NCBI GenBank assembly: GCA_023390115.1
Contig: JAEWDM010000019.1
Span: 62,001 to 126,000 of the forward strand
Origin: Bacillota bacterium
GTDB taxonomy: Bacteria; Bacillota; Clostridia; Acetivibrionales; DSM-27016
Direction: 5' to 3'
Length of the DNA stretch: 64,000 nucleotides
Position 1 is the stretch's first letter; the number at the start of each line of letters is the position of its first letter. Below are positions 1-8,116 of this stretch, one piece after another. The notes below the pieces were generated by a model that saw only the letters and a program-made list of their open reading frames with translations, had not been told where the DNA came from and made no database searches. Made by a program: the position numbers and the translations under genes.

Positions 1-1750
1 CTATAAGCTGCTTCAGCCTTGATGATTTTTCGTCAAGTATTTCTATATACCTTCTAGTGTCCTCCCCGGGATTTCCCTTTTTGAGAAGATCGACATAGCT
101 GATAATTGAAGTAAGCGGGGTTTTAAGATCGTGAGATACATTCGTAATAAGCTCTGTCTTAAGCCTTTCTCCCTTTACAGCTTCGGAAACAGCCTTTCTA
201 AGTCCTGACTGTATATTCTGGATATCCCATGCAAAACCCGCAAAGGCTGCGGAAGCGTGAGGCTTTTCAAGGTATATCTCGAGATTCCCTCTCGATATTT
301 CCTTTACCCAGCCCATTATGTCCGACAGAGACACCAGTGCCTTCAGCACCAGATATACCGAGATTATGTTCAGCAGTATAAGCAATACAAGCGTTAAAGG
401 CCCGGTGTCATGTCCGTCAATTATCATGGCGGCAAACAGTATTCCGTTCATAAGTCCGTAGCCAAGGAGGAATAATATTACTACAAGCCTGAATTTCACA
501 TTAAAGCAAAAGCTTGCAAATTTTACAACCATCCTTGAAAAGGTATAAATAAAGGTATGCTTTATAAATGAATGGCTCCTTATATGCCTCGCCATGCTTA
601 AAATATAGCTTAGCGCTATAAGCAGGTCAACAGACAGAACGCAGAACACCCCTGCAAGCTCCCAGATATCCTCCCAATCATAAAAAATCTCTTTAAGCAA
701 AATCACTGAAATGACTGCAGCAAATATGGCAAGCACGGTATGAATATCATTGTAAAGCCTGTCAATGGGCTTAAGTCGTATCTGTCCATCCTTTTCTCCT
801 CGTCCGGCGGAAATTATAAGGCATATAAAGCAGAACAGCCCTATGATAAAGGACAGTATTGCTATGGCAATAAAAGCCGGCATAAGCTTATGCGCCGTTG
901 CATGTCTTTGCTGAGCTTCATAGAAGGCGTCACCCGCAGAAAGCGGCTCGCCCACCGCGGCATACAGTTCAAGCCCCGTTCCCTTCAAAGCTTCTGTGAG
1001 ACCCATATCAACGATATGAATAAAATTTAACGGAACAGCCTCTTCATAGTCCCCGGCTAAATGCACGTAAATTTTCTGTGCCTTAAGTTTACTTATTGCA
1101 TTTTCAACATTAAAATCTCCATCGGTGTTTACATTAGTTAAGGCAGCTCCGGTTTTAATGTCAATCACCATATACTGAAAATTAACCCAGGAATCAATCT
1201 CTGTCTTTACTTCTTTAAACCTTCCCAGATGCTCCTTAAGCATGTTTTGCCTTATAAGCTCCACCTCTTCCGGGGTTACTTCCTCGTCTGACGTATCCGG
1301 GGCAGAAGGCTGCGATCGGGACGATTCGTATGTTGGGACCTTTTCATTGCTTTGCTCCGTCTCGTCTATTGCCTCGTAGGTTTTGGCCGTCGCAGTCATA
1401 GGCTCCTCGGCCGAAGCTGCCTGTCTTAGCTCACTCCTGATTCTCTCCAGCTCTTCGTCCCTTTTTCTCTCAGCCAGCTCCCTCTTCCCCTGCTCCATCA
1501 TTTCTGCGGTAATCGTATTACCACCCTTTATATATTCCTCACTCCTTAGCGTTACTCCATAGTCAAAGGCATGAAATACATTTTCTCTGAATTCCTGTAT
1601 GTATTTGGAGGTTTCAAAATAATTTTCTTCCCTTATCTCATCATAATACCACACCAAAAACACCATTGAAGCAAATAACGCTGCAAAGGCCGCCCATATA
1701 AGAAATACCGACACAGTCTTCGCCGCCTTTGAGTATTTAATATTTTTCAA
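1..1750 (-). CDS. Sensor histidine kinase, C-terminus cut by window start
   Basis: Membrane sensor kinase paired with the response regulator immediately upstream. The frame stays open to the window edge. A first membrane segment (about residues 13-32) is followed by a long acidic extracytoplasmic region, several further hydrophobic segments between about 250 and 440, then the H box SHDLKTPLTS with the phospho-acceptor His near residue 537. The ATPase domain lies outside the window. I chose the TTG at 1750-1748, which overlaps the regulator's last codons and keeps the first membrane helix whole; a later in-frame ATG would cut that helix. The overlap implies translational coupling. The signal sensed is unknown. 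Confidence 0.85.
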   Translation of the reverse strand, partial: MKNIKYSKAAKTVSVFLIWAAFAALFASMVFLVWYYDEIREENYFETSKYIQEFRENVFHAFDYGVTLRSEEYIKGGNTITAEMMEQGKRELAERKRDEELERIRSELRQAASAEEPMTATAKTYEAIDETEQSNEKVPTYESSRSQPSAPDTSDEEVTPEEVELIRQNMLKEHLGRFKEVKTEIDSWVNFQYMVIDIKTGAALTNVNTDGDFNVENAISKLKAQKIYVHLAGDYEEAVPLNFIHIVDMGLTEALKGTGLELYAAVGEPLSAGDAFYEAQQRHATAHKLMPAFIAIAILSFIIGLFCFICLIISAGRGEKDGQIRLKPIDRLYNDIHTVLAIFAAVISVILLKEIFYDWEDIWELAGVFCVLSVDLLIALSYILSMARHIRSHSFIKHTFIYTFSRMVVKFASFCFNVKFRLVVILFLLGYGLMNGILFAAMIIDGHDTGPLTLVLLILLNIISVYLVLKALVSLSDIMGWVKEISRGNLEIYLEKPHASAAFAGFAWDIQNIQSGLRKAVSEAVKGERLKTELITNVSHDLKTPLTSIISYVDLLKKGNPGEDTRRYIEILDEKSSRLKQLI

Positions 1751-2426
1751 TTTTATATCCAATTCCCCACACCACCTTAAGATATTTTGGCTCCTTAGGA
1801 TTAATTTCAAGCTTTTCGCGTATGCGCCTTATATGTACCGCAACAGTATTCTCAACGGAAAATGATGGCTCGCTCCATACCCTTTCATATATCTCATTAA
1901 TGGAAAATACCTTACCCATATTTTCCATAAGCAGCTTGACAATGCGGTATTCTATAGGCGTAAGCCTCACAAATTCCCCGTCAACCCTTACCTCCTTAAG
2001 CTCATCGTCCATTTCCAGCCCCGCTGTTTTCAGCGTACCGTTTTTTGGTTCCATGCTTCCAAGCTGAGTATACCTTCTTAGCTGAGATCTTACCCTTGCA
2101 AGAAGTTCAAGGTGATTAAAGGGCTTGGTTACATAGTCGTCGGCACCGAAGTTCAGTCCTGTTATTTTATCGGTGTCCTCGGATTTCGCGGATAAAAGAA
2201 TAATGGGTATATTCTTTTTTTCCCTTACCCTTACAGTTGTGAAAAACCCGTCAAGTCCCGGCATCATTATATCGAGTATTATAAGATGTATCTCCTTCTC
2301 AAATGCAGTCTTTACAGCCTCCAGCCCGTCATGGCACTTATAAACCTCATAGTCCTCCTGCTTAAGATAGATTTCCAGCGCGTCGACGATTGCCCTGTCG
2401 TCATCGCACACCAAGATATTGTACAT
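1737..2426 (-). CDS. OmpR/PhoB-family response regulator
   Basis: DNA-binding response regulator of 229 residues, the usual OmpR length. The receiver domain has the acidic pocket D8-D10, phospho-acceptor D52 in LIILDIMMPG and the conserved Lys in the YVTKPF segment near residue 102. A winged-helix DNA-binding domain covers about residues 130-229 and ends in the typical VWGIGYKIE. A GGGGGAG ribosome site precedes the ATG. The kinase gene overlaps its 3' end, so the two form one operon. Target genes cannot be told from the sequence; the neighbouring plus-strand genes are only candidates. Confidence 0.92.
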   Translation of the reverse strand: MYNILVCDDDRAIVDALEIYLKQEDYEVYKCHDGLEAVKTAFEKEIHLIILDIMMPGLDGFFTTVRVREKKNIPIILLSAKSEDTDKITGLNFGADDYVTKPFNHLELLARVRSQLRRYTQLGSMEPKNGTLKTAGLEMDDELKEVRVDGEFVRLTPIEYRIVKLLMENMGKVFSINEIYERVWSEPSFSVENTVAVHIRRIREKLEINPKEPKYLKVVWGIGYKIEKY

Positions 2427-2458
2427 TCCTTTTCTCCCCCACTAATGTTATCGTTTTA

Positions 2459-2488
2459 ATTATAATATAAATTCACCCGCCTTTCTAA
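2459..2488 (-). promoter_or_regulatory. Possible promoter of the two-component operon
   Basis: On the minus strand a perfect -10 TATAAT (2464-2459) lies 18 bases after TTAGAA (2488-2483), a weak -35. The start codon is about 35 bases downstream. The poor -35 would fit an activated promoter, but this is read by eye only. Confidence 0.35.
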
Positions 2489-2634
2489 TATAGATAATAC
2501 CAGCAAAAACTTACAGGCAGCATGACAAAAACCTTACGAATTCCTTACAGTCCCGCCGGAGTGTGTGAACTATTTACTTTTATTCTGCATACTATGGTTA
2601 TAGATCAATATGATAAAGCAGGGGGAATGGCGGT

Positions 2635-3639
2635 ATGCCCATTGATTCTGAGGATCTGAGCCGATTAAGCGATTTGGACAAAATGAGGCGCGACGGCGGG
2701 AACGGGAAGCTGAAAAGCTTCTTTTGCAGTACAGCCAGAAGCAGTATAAACAAGGCTATGAGCCTGATAAATAATGATAATGTTCAATTTTCTTCATTGT
2801 TTGCATTACAGCCGGAGATTAACAGGTTTAATTTATATAAACACCTCAGCGAAAAGAATAAACAGGCTTTAGATTTGTGCGAAAGGGTGCTCCATAGAAA
2901 GCCAATGGACATGAGGAGCCTACCGGAAAAATCCAGACAGTCTGTTTACTCATCGCTTAAATGGATTCTGGAAAGCTCACGGTTTGACAGAGGTTTTGAC
3001 AACGAACAGGAGGAGGTGGTTGATACTGCTGCTCTGCTGCTTGTAAAATCATATAGAGATAAGACGGTATTGGATATTGTTGTGGATATGATATTCCAGA
3101 GACACAGGAGAGAGGGCTTTACATATGACCTGATATGGGCTGCATTTGAAGCGCGGGACCCCAATGTCCTGATAATGATTGCAGGAAGGCTGCTGTCGGA
3201 TGAGCCCAAGGACGTAGAGCTTGCCAGGAAGCTCCTCGGCTTCATACCCTGCATAGCGTTCGGAAAGGATAAAAGCAATATCCGCCAGCATTCCGAGTGC
3301 ATCAACTGGATAACGGAAAATTACCCCTTTATTTATTATACCGGAGAAAGCCTTCATCAGGGAAACAGCCCTATACCCTATACTGTGTCCATAGAGGCAA
3401 AGTATCTTTGCGAACCGGTATGCTGCGAAAGCGGAGAAATATCGGTCCAGCTAACCCCTGAGCAAAAGCAGCTCTCCGAAAGCTTCAATAAGCTGGAGCC
3501 TTCTGTAAGGGTGCTGCTTTCACATTGCTCGTCAGTATTGCACAAAAATAGAATCAGCCTGTGGAACGAGTGGATTAAATCGCCCATTAAGCATCAGATT
3601 GCGTACGCCAAAAGTATGGGAGGTGCCTACCATGATTAA
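2635..3639 (+). CDS. Hypothetical protein upstream of tgl
   Basis: I do not recognise this 334-residue soluble protein. It has no signal peptide or membrane helix. Much of residues 80-230 looks alpha-helical with repeated Leu/Ala/Arg patterns, reminiscent of HEAT/ARM-like solenoids, but no family can be assigned. A GGGGGAATGGCGG ribosome site precedes the ATG. Its 3' end overlaps the transglutaminase start by 8 bases, so the two are very likely co-translated and functionally linked. A role in spore coat assembly, or as a substrate or partner of the transglutaminase, is inference from that coupling only. Confidence 0.75.
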   Translation: MPIDSEDLSRLSDLDKMRRDGGNGKLKSFFCSTARSSINKAMSLINNDNVQFSSLFALQPEINRFNLYKHLSEKNKQALDLCERVLHRKPMDMRSLPEKSRQSVYSSLKWILESSRFDRGFDNEQEEVVDTAALLLVKSYRDKTVLDIVVDMIFQRHRREGFTYDLIWAAFEARDPNVLIMIAGRLLSDEPKDVELARKLLGFIPCIAFGKDKSNIRQHSECINWITENYPFIYYTGESLHQGNSPIPYTVSIEAKYLCEPVCCESGEISVQLTPEQKQLSESFNKLEPSVRVLLSHCSSVLHKNRISLWNEWIKSPIKHQIAYAKSMGGAYHD

Positions 3640-4366
3640 AATATCCGGCAGCCCGGCAGATATTGATTCGCTTGCTCCGGAATATGCTCCAAACAGTCCG
3701 GGGAGAAAAATTTTAGACATATTTTCCTCCAGCAGCAATGTTTATAATTTCACCTCTTTGGACCAGCTTAAGTTTAAAATTAACCTGCGGGTAAAAATTA
3801 TAAACGCATCAAAGGATTTAAGCAGAACCAGCTTTTCCTTCAGAGTATTCCGAAAATCCAAATGCAACCCCGATTACTGGATACGCACAGACGAGGGAGG
3901 TTTTAAGCTCAAGCCCGGAGCCAAACCGGCCTCCGCCATAAGGGATATTTACAGAAGCAGCTCAAAGTATGGCACCGAATGCGCAACGGCAATGGTTATT
4001 GTATTTTATAAGGCGCTGGCAGACATACTGGACGATAACACCTTTAATATAACATTCCCCTATATATACCTTATGGATTGGCAGAACTTAGATAAAAAAC
4101 TTAATATTGTAACCTATAGATCGGTTCCGGACTACCTGCCCGGGGACTGCAGATACTTTAAAAACCCCGACGTCAACCCCGAAACTCCCGAATGGCAGGG
4201 AGAAAATGCAATAGATTTAGGAAACGGCACCTACTACGGGCACGGAATAGGAATAAGGAACGCGGACGGCATTATTAATGCGCTAAACAGGCACAGAGAG
4301 CCCGGCTCCCAGACCTCAGCATACCTGATAGACTCCGTAACCCGCCTGGATTTTATCTATTCTTAA
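3632..4366 (+). CDS. tgl: Protein-glutamine gamma-glutamyltransferase (spore coat transglutaminase)
   Basis: Resembles Bacillus subtilis Tgl along its whole length (244 residues here, 245 in B. subtilis). In sporeformers this enzyme forms epsilon-(gamma-glutamyl)lysine cross-links between spore coat proteins. The catalytic Cys motif is seen as TECATAMVIVFY (aligning with FECATAIVIIYY), followed by DWQNLDKKLNIVTY, GDCRYFKNP and WQGENAIDLG...YGHGIGI, which carry the expected Glu and His of the active site. I start it at the ATG at 3632, inside an AGGTGCCTACC context and overlapping the upstream stop; a TTG at 3599 is possible but would add residues the family lacks. This gene supports an endospore-forming host. 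Confidence 0.88.
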   Translation: MIKISGSPADIDSLAPEYAPNSPGRKILDIFSSSSNVYNFTSLDQLKFKINLRVKIINASKDLSRTSFSFRVFRKSKCNPDYWIRTDEGGFKLKPGAKPASAIRDIYRSSSKYGTECATAMVIVFYKALADILDDNTFNITFPYIYLMDWQNLDKKLNIVTYRSVPDYLPGDCRYFKNPDVNPETPEWQGENAIDLGNGTYYGHGIGIRNADGIINALNRHREPGSQTSAYLIDSVTRLDFIYS

Positions 4367-4492
4367 ATAATTGATATGGGGCTGCCGGCAAAACAAATGC
4401 AGCATGTAAAACATCTTAGACTTCAGAAATTGAGCCATTTAGCATACTGTGCCTGCATTGTGCTTTGCAGCAGCCTCCCTGTTTATCCTGTA

Positions 4493-5611
4493 TTACTGAA
4501 TACATATCCCCGCGGGTGTGTATTCCATTTGCATGCCCTCAGCAACTGCCTCACATGTCAATTTCCCATCATATGTGTTTAATCCTGAAAGCAGTGAAGC
4601 ATCCTCAGAAAGGGCCTTCCTTACTCCCTTTTTGACTATTTGAGCCAGGTAAGGCAAGGTTACGCCCGCAAGGGCATATGTTGAGGTCCTTGGTACCGCT
4701 CCAGGCATATTCGCAACAGAATAATGCATCACTCCATACCTCTCATACCACGGGTTGTCATGAGTGGTTATCCTGTCAACTGTTTCTATGGAACCTCCCT
4801 GATCAATCGCCACATCAACTATAACAGAACCGGGCTTCATTTTTTGCACCATCTCGGCAGTAACTGTCTTAGGCGCCTTTGCGCCAACCACCAGCACTGC
4901 TCCTACCAGAAGGTCAGCCCTCTCCACCATACGCAAAGCGGTATATTCATCATATATCAGAGTTGTTATCCTCCCTGAAAACGTTTCGTCCAGCCATGAC
5001 AGCCTGCTCTTGTTAAGATCCATTACCGTAACTCTGGCTCCAAGTCCCAGAGCCATTCTGGCGGCATTCGTTCCAACAACGCCCCCTCCGACTACCAGCA
5101 CCTCGGCAGGAGATACTCCCGGCACACCTCCAAGCAAAATTCCAGAGCCTCCGTTATATTTTTGCAGCATATACGCTCCCACCTGCACCGACATTCTTCC
5201 CGCCACCTCACTCATAGGGGCTAAAAGAGGCAGCAGACCATTCCTAAGCTGCACAGTCTCATATGCTATCGCGGTTATTTTCTTTTTCAGCAGCATACCC
5301 GTAAGCGACGGATTGGGAGCTAAATGCAGGTACGTAAAAAGGGACTGTCCCTCCTTAAAAAGTCCGTACTCCTCTTCAATAGGCTCTTTAACCTTTACGA
5401 TAATGTCCGACGCATCGAATACCTCCTTATTTGCTTTACATATAACAGCACCGGCGGAGGCATATTCTGCATCCGGGATACCGCTTCCTTCACCGGCAAG
5501 GCCTTCAACCATTACCTTATGTCCCAGCTTTACAAGGTCATGCACTCCTGACGGAGTCACAGCCACTCTTTTTTCATTATTCTTTATTTCCTTGGGAACA
5601 CCTATAATCAT
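4493..5611 (-). CDS. ald: Alanine dehydrogenase
   Basis: NAD-dependent oxidative deamination of L-alanine to pyruvate and ammonium, or the reverse. At 372 residues it has the family length. The N-terminus MIIGVPKEIKNNEKRVAVTP is typical. The substrate-binding Lys in VKVKEP (near 75), the catalytic His in FTYLHLAP (near 96), the Rossmann glycines in VVGGGVVGTNAA and the Asp of DVAIDQGG are all present. A GGAGG ribosome site precedes the ATG. An Lrp-type regulator lies 21 bases upstream on the same strand, so both are probably co-transcribed and ald is probably Lrp-controlled. Alanine release is also used as a spore germination or redox-balancing route in Firmicutes. Confidence 0.95.
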   Translation of the reverse strand: MIIGVPKEIKNNEKRVAVTPSGVHDLVKLGHKVMVEGLAGEGSGIPDAEYASAGAVICKANKEVFDASDIIVKVKEPIEEEYGLFKEGQSLFTYLHLAPNPSLTGMLLKKKITAIAYETVQLRNGLLPLLAPMSEVAGRMSVQVGAYMLQKYNGGSGILLGGVPGVSPAEVLVVGGGVVGTNAARMALGLGARVTVMDLNKSRLSWLDETFSGRITTLIYDEYTALRMVERADLLVGAVLVVGAKAPKTVTAEMVQKMKPGSVIVDVAIDQGGSIETVDRITTHDNPWYERYGVMHYSVANMPGAVPRTSTYALAGVTLPYLAQIVKKGVRKALSEDASLLSGLNTYDGKLTCEAVAEGMQMEYTPAGICIQ

Positions 5612-5632
5612 GCTTGCTTACCTCCGTATCAT

Positions 5633-6091
5633 CTATAGTTCTTCATCGTGTAGAGTGAGTGAAAAATTGTTTTTTACAGTAGATATTGCCACAATAGTTT
5701 TAGTCCTTTGAACCCCGCAAATACCTTTAATGTTGTTAAGCAGCTCTCCAAGCCTTCCCGTGCTCTCGGTCATGATTTTCAATATATAATCAAAATCCCC
5801 TGCTATATAGTGGCATTCAAGGATTTGATCCTCTTTCGCTACAAACTCTAAAAATCTGTCATTGAACTTGGGAGCCGCAAGTCCTATAAGCATCAAAGCC
5901 GTAAGCTCCCTTTTCAGCAGCCGTGGATTCAGCACCGCAGTGTATTGCTGGATAATCCCTGATCCCTCAAGCTTTTTGAGCCTCTCACTCACAGCGGGTA
6001 TGGAAAGGCTTATTTCCCTTCCTATCTCCGACGCCGTAATTCTTGCATTTTTTTGCAGCAGTTTTAAAATTTTTATATCACTAGCGTCCAT
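5633..6091 (-). CDS. Lrp/AsnC-family transcriptional regulator
   Basis: Leucine-responsive-type regulator of 152 residues. An N-terminal helix-turn-helix spans about residues 6-48 (DIKILKLLQKNARITASEIG, then SIPAVSERLKKLEGSGII). A RAM/AsnC ligand-binding domain follows from about 65 to 140, including the typical GDFDYILKI segment. It lies directly upstream of ald on the same strand, the arrangement of known ald-controlling Lrp proteins such as AldR/AdeR-type regulators; the effector here is probably an amino acid such as alanine (inference). Confidence 0.9.
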   Translation of the reverse strand: MDASDIKILKLLQKNARITASEIGREISLSIPAVSERLKKLEGSGIIQQYTAVLNPRLLKRELTALMLIGLAAPKFNDRFLEFVAKEDQILECHYIAGDFDYILKIMTESTGRLGELLNNIKGICGVQRTKTIVAISTVKNNFSLTLHDEEL

Positions 6092-6290
6092 TCTAAGACC
6101 TCTTCCGGAAGACCGGCCTACAGATAAATTATACTCCCGTCCGGGTACAATTTAAATAAAATGCCTGAATTACTATTTTTTTAAAGCATATAGGTTCATC
6201 TGCTTAACTTTCTTTTGCTGCTGAACGGTATTTGCCAGACGCATGCTTTAATATTTAAGCCGGTAACGCCAAAAAAGCCTGCCCTTTTGT

Positions 6291-7175
6291 TTAGTACAGC
6301 TTATCCGATATTGCATGGCTGGTCTTCTTTTTATTTTGCATGGAGTCCTCCCTGTAATTATAAAAGAACTCCTCATATAGTATTTCTATTACAAACATCA
6401 GAGATATTTTTGTGGTAAACGCTCCTCCCTGCAGAGGTCCTTCCTTAGAGCCCGTGAGCAGGACTACGTCGGCAAACTTTGTAATGGGGGATCTGGCATG
6501 GTGCGTTATGCACACGGTTTTTGCCCCTGTCTCTCTGGCTATACGCAAAGCCTCCACAGTATCTCTGGTGCTTCCCGAGTGTGAAATCCCTATAACCAGA
6601 TCCCTTTGTCCGGTAAGAGACGCATCCATAGCCATAGTATGCCCATCATTATAGCTGTCGGTATCAAGGCCTATTCTCATAAACCTGTACTTGGCATCCA
6701 AAGCTATAATCCCGGAAACGCCTACCCCGTAAAAATGTATTCTGCTTCCCTCTTTCATAGCCTTAACTATCTGGGTAACAGACTCATGGTTAATAAGGGA
6801 TATTGTGTCCTGAAGCGCAGCAATACTGGAATTTAATGTCTTTTGTATAACAATTTCCATAGAATCTCCGCTCTGGATTTCCTCAGTATAGTCGGCAACG
6901 GTATTGCTGCTGTTAAGGGACAGCTCCTGCGCCAGAGCCATTTTAAAGCCGTGATAGCCCTTAAACCCTATATTCCTGCAAAATCTGATGACTGTCGCAT
7001 CGCCCACTCCGGCCATTTCCGCCACATCGGTTATAGAGCTGTAAATAACCTGATTGGGCTGCTTTAAAACCAGTTCGGCCACCATTTTTTCCCTTTCCGT
7101 AAAGCTTCTTTTTAAGCTTTTTATCATGGGGATTATATTGCCTATAGTAATCTCCTTATTATTCAATGTCTCCAT
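6291..7175 (-). CDS. MurR/RpiR-family regulator with SIS domain
   Basis: Sugar-phosphate-responsive regulator. The N-terminal RpiR-type helix-turn-helix covers about residues 15-90 (EMAGVGDATVIRFCRNIGFKG). A C-terminal SIS domain binds phospho-sugars (GVGVSGIIALDAKYRFMRIG, ISHSGSTRDTVEALRIARETG). The open frame extends 24 codons further upstream, but that part lies inside the ROK gene. The ATG at 7175 overlaps the ROK stop; its AGGAGG is only two bases away, so the TTG at 7166 is a possible alternative. It is the last gene of the amino-sugar operon and is likely its own pathway's regulator, probably sensing a hexosamine phosphate (inference). Confidence 0.88.
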   Translation of the reverse strand: METLNNKEITIGNIIPMIKSLKRSFTEREKMVAELVLKQPNQVIYSSITDVAEMAGVGDATVIRFCRNIGFKGYHGFKMALAQELSLNSSNTVADYTEEIQSGDSMEIVIQKTLNSSIAALQDTISLINHESVTQIVKAMKEGSRIHFYGVGVSGIIALDAKYRFMRIGLDTDSYNDGHTMAMDASLTGQRDLVIGISHSGSTRDTVEALRIARETGAKTVCITHHARSPITKFADVVLLTGSKEGPLQGGAFTTKISLMFVIEILYEEFFYNYREDSMQNKKKTSHAISDKLY

Positions 7176-8116
7176 TACCTCCTGCAATTTTCTCCTAATG
7201 TTATCAAGCCGTACGCCGCACCAAGCATACCTGAAGAGTTTCCGCACCGTGCAGGCAGCAAATCGAAGCCCTCCTGGAATGAAGGCATTATACAGCTTCT
7301 GACTCTATTCCTTATTTGCTCTATAATTTCATGATTTTCTTCTGAAAAGCCTCCGCCCAATATTACAAGGGAAGGATTAAATATATGAACAAGGCTGGCT
7401 ATTCCCGCCGCCAGATTGCCGCACAGCCATTCCACAGCCTCCGCGCAAAGCCCGTTGCCTTTTTTTGCCTCTTCTATTATCATTATACCATCAATGCCCG
7501 GATATATAAAATCTTTTTTTCCCCTCTCAATCACATAGTTTACAAGAGCTCCCATAGATCCGTACTGTTCAAAGCAGCCTCTTCTTCCGCAGGTGCATAT
7601 ACGCCCATCCTTCTCAAAAAGAATATGCCCCAATTCACCCGCGGCCCCCCGTAATCCGTGATATATTTTACCCTCCGTTACAATGGCTCCCCCTATGCCG
7701 GTGCCTACCGTAATACACAAAAAGTCCCTTGATCCACGTCCCGCACCCTGCCACTGCTCTCCAAGCGCGGCGGCATTAACATCATTTTCAACATATACAG
7801 GCAATCCAAGCCTTTCTTTTAAATAACTGCCCAGGGGAATACCTGTCCATCCGGGAATGTTACCGGTTGCATAAATTACATCTCCCGTTGCCGGGGAAAT
7901 CTGTCCGGCACTGCTTACCGCAATTCCATAAATCTTCTTATGCCCGGACAGCATATTCTCTGCCGTGACTGCAATCCTTTCAAGCAGAGCCGCTCCTCCC
8001 CTGCCGGCCTCCGTAGGAATTTGATGCCTCTCTACAATAGCGCCTTTAGGAGATATTATTCCATATTTAATATTTGTTCCTCCTATATCAAAGGCTAAAA
8101 TATCATTCATAGTCAT
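7175..8116 (-). CDS. ROK-family sugar kinase (NanK-like candidate)
   Basis: ROK kinase of 313 residues. It has the phosphate-binding FDIGGTNIKYGII at the N-terminus, the catalytic Asp in VENDVNAAALGE, a second glycine-rich VGTGIGGAIV and the ROK zinc motif GELGH...CTCGRRGCFEQYG. There is no N-terminal helix-turn-helix, so it is an enzyme and not a NagC-type repressor. Placed in one operon with an N-acetylmannosamine-6-phosphate epimerase, it is plausibly an N-acetylmannosamine or glucosamine kinase; glucokinase activity cannot be excluded. It overlaps the upstream DUF4127 gene by 14 bases; ATGs at 8116 and 8110 are both possible. Confidence 0.9.
   Translation of the reverse strand: MTMNDILAFDIGGTNIKYGIISPKGAIVERHQIPTEAGRGGAALLERIAVTAENMLSGHKKIYGIAVSSAGQISPATGDVIYATGNIPGWTGIPLGSYLKERLGLPVYVENDVNAAALGEQWQGAGRGSRDFLCITVGTGIGGAIVTEGKIYHGLRGAAGELGHILFEKDGRICTCGRRGCFEQYGSMGALVNYVIERGKKDFIYPGIDGIMIIEEAKKGNGLCAEAVEWLCGNLAAGIASLVHIFNPSLVILGGGFSEENHEIIEQIRNRVRSCIMPSFQEGFDLLPARCGNSSGMLGAAYGLITLGENCRR

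Noticed and set aside
740..1030. Plus-strand 96-residue ORF
   Set aside because: It lies entirely antisense within the histidine kinase gene, has no ribosome site and no recognisable domain.
4376..4582. Plus-strand ORF after tgl
   Set aside because: Runs into the convergent ald gene and resembles nothing; no ribosome site.
5010..5711. Plus-strand 233-residue ORF opposite ald and lrp
   Set aside because: Antisense shadow of two well-supported genes; Pro/Ser/Thr-rich composition typical of reversed coding frames.
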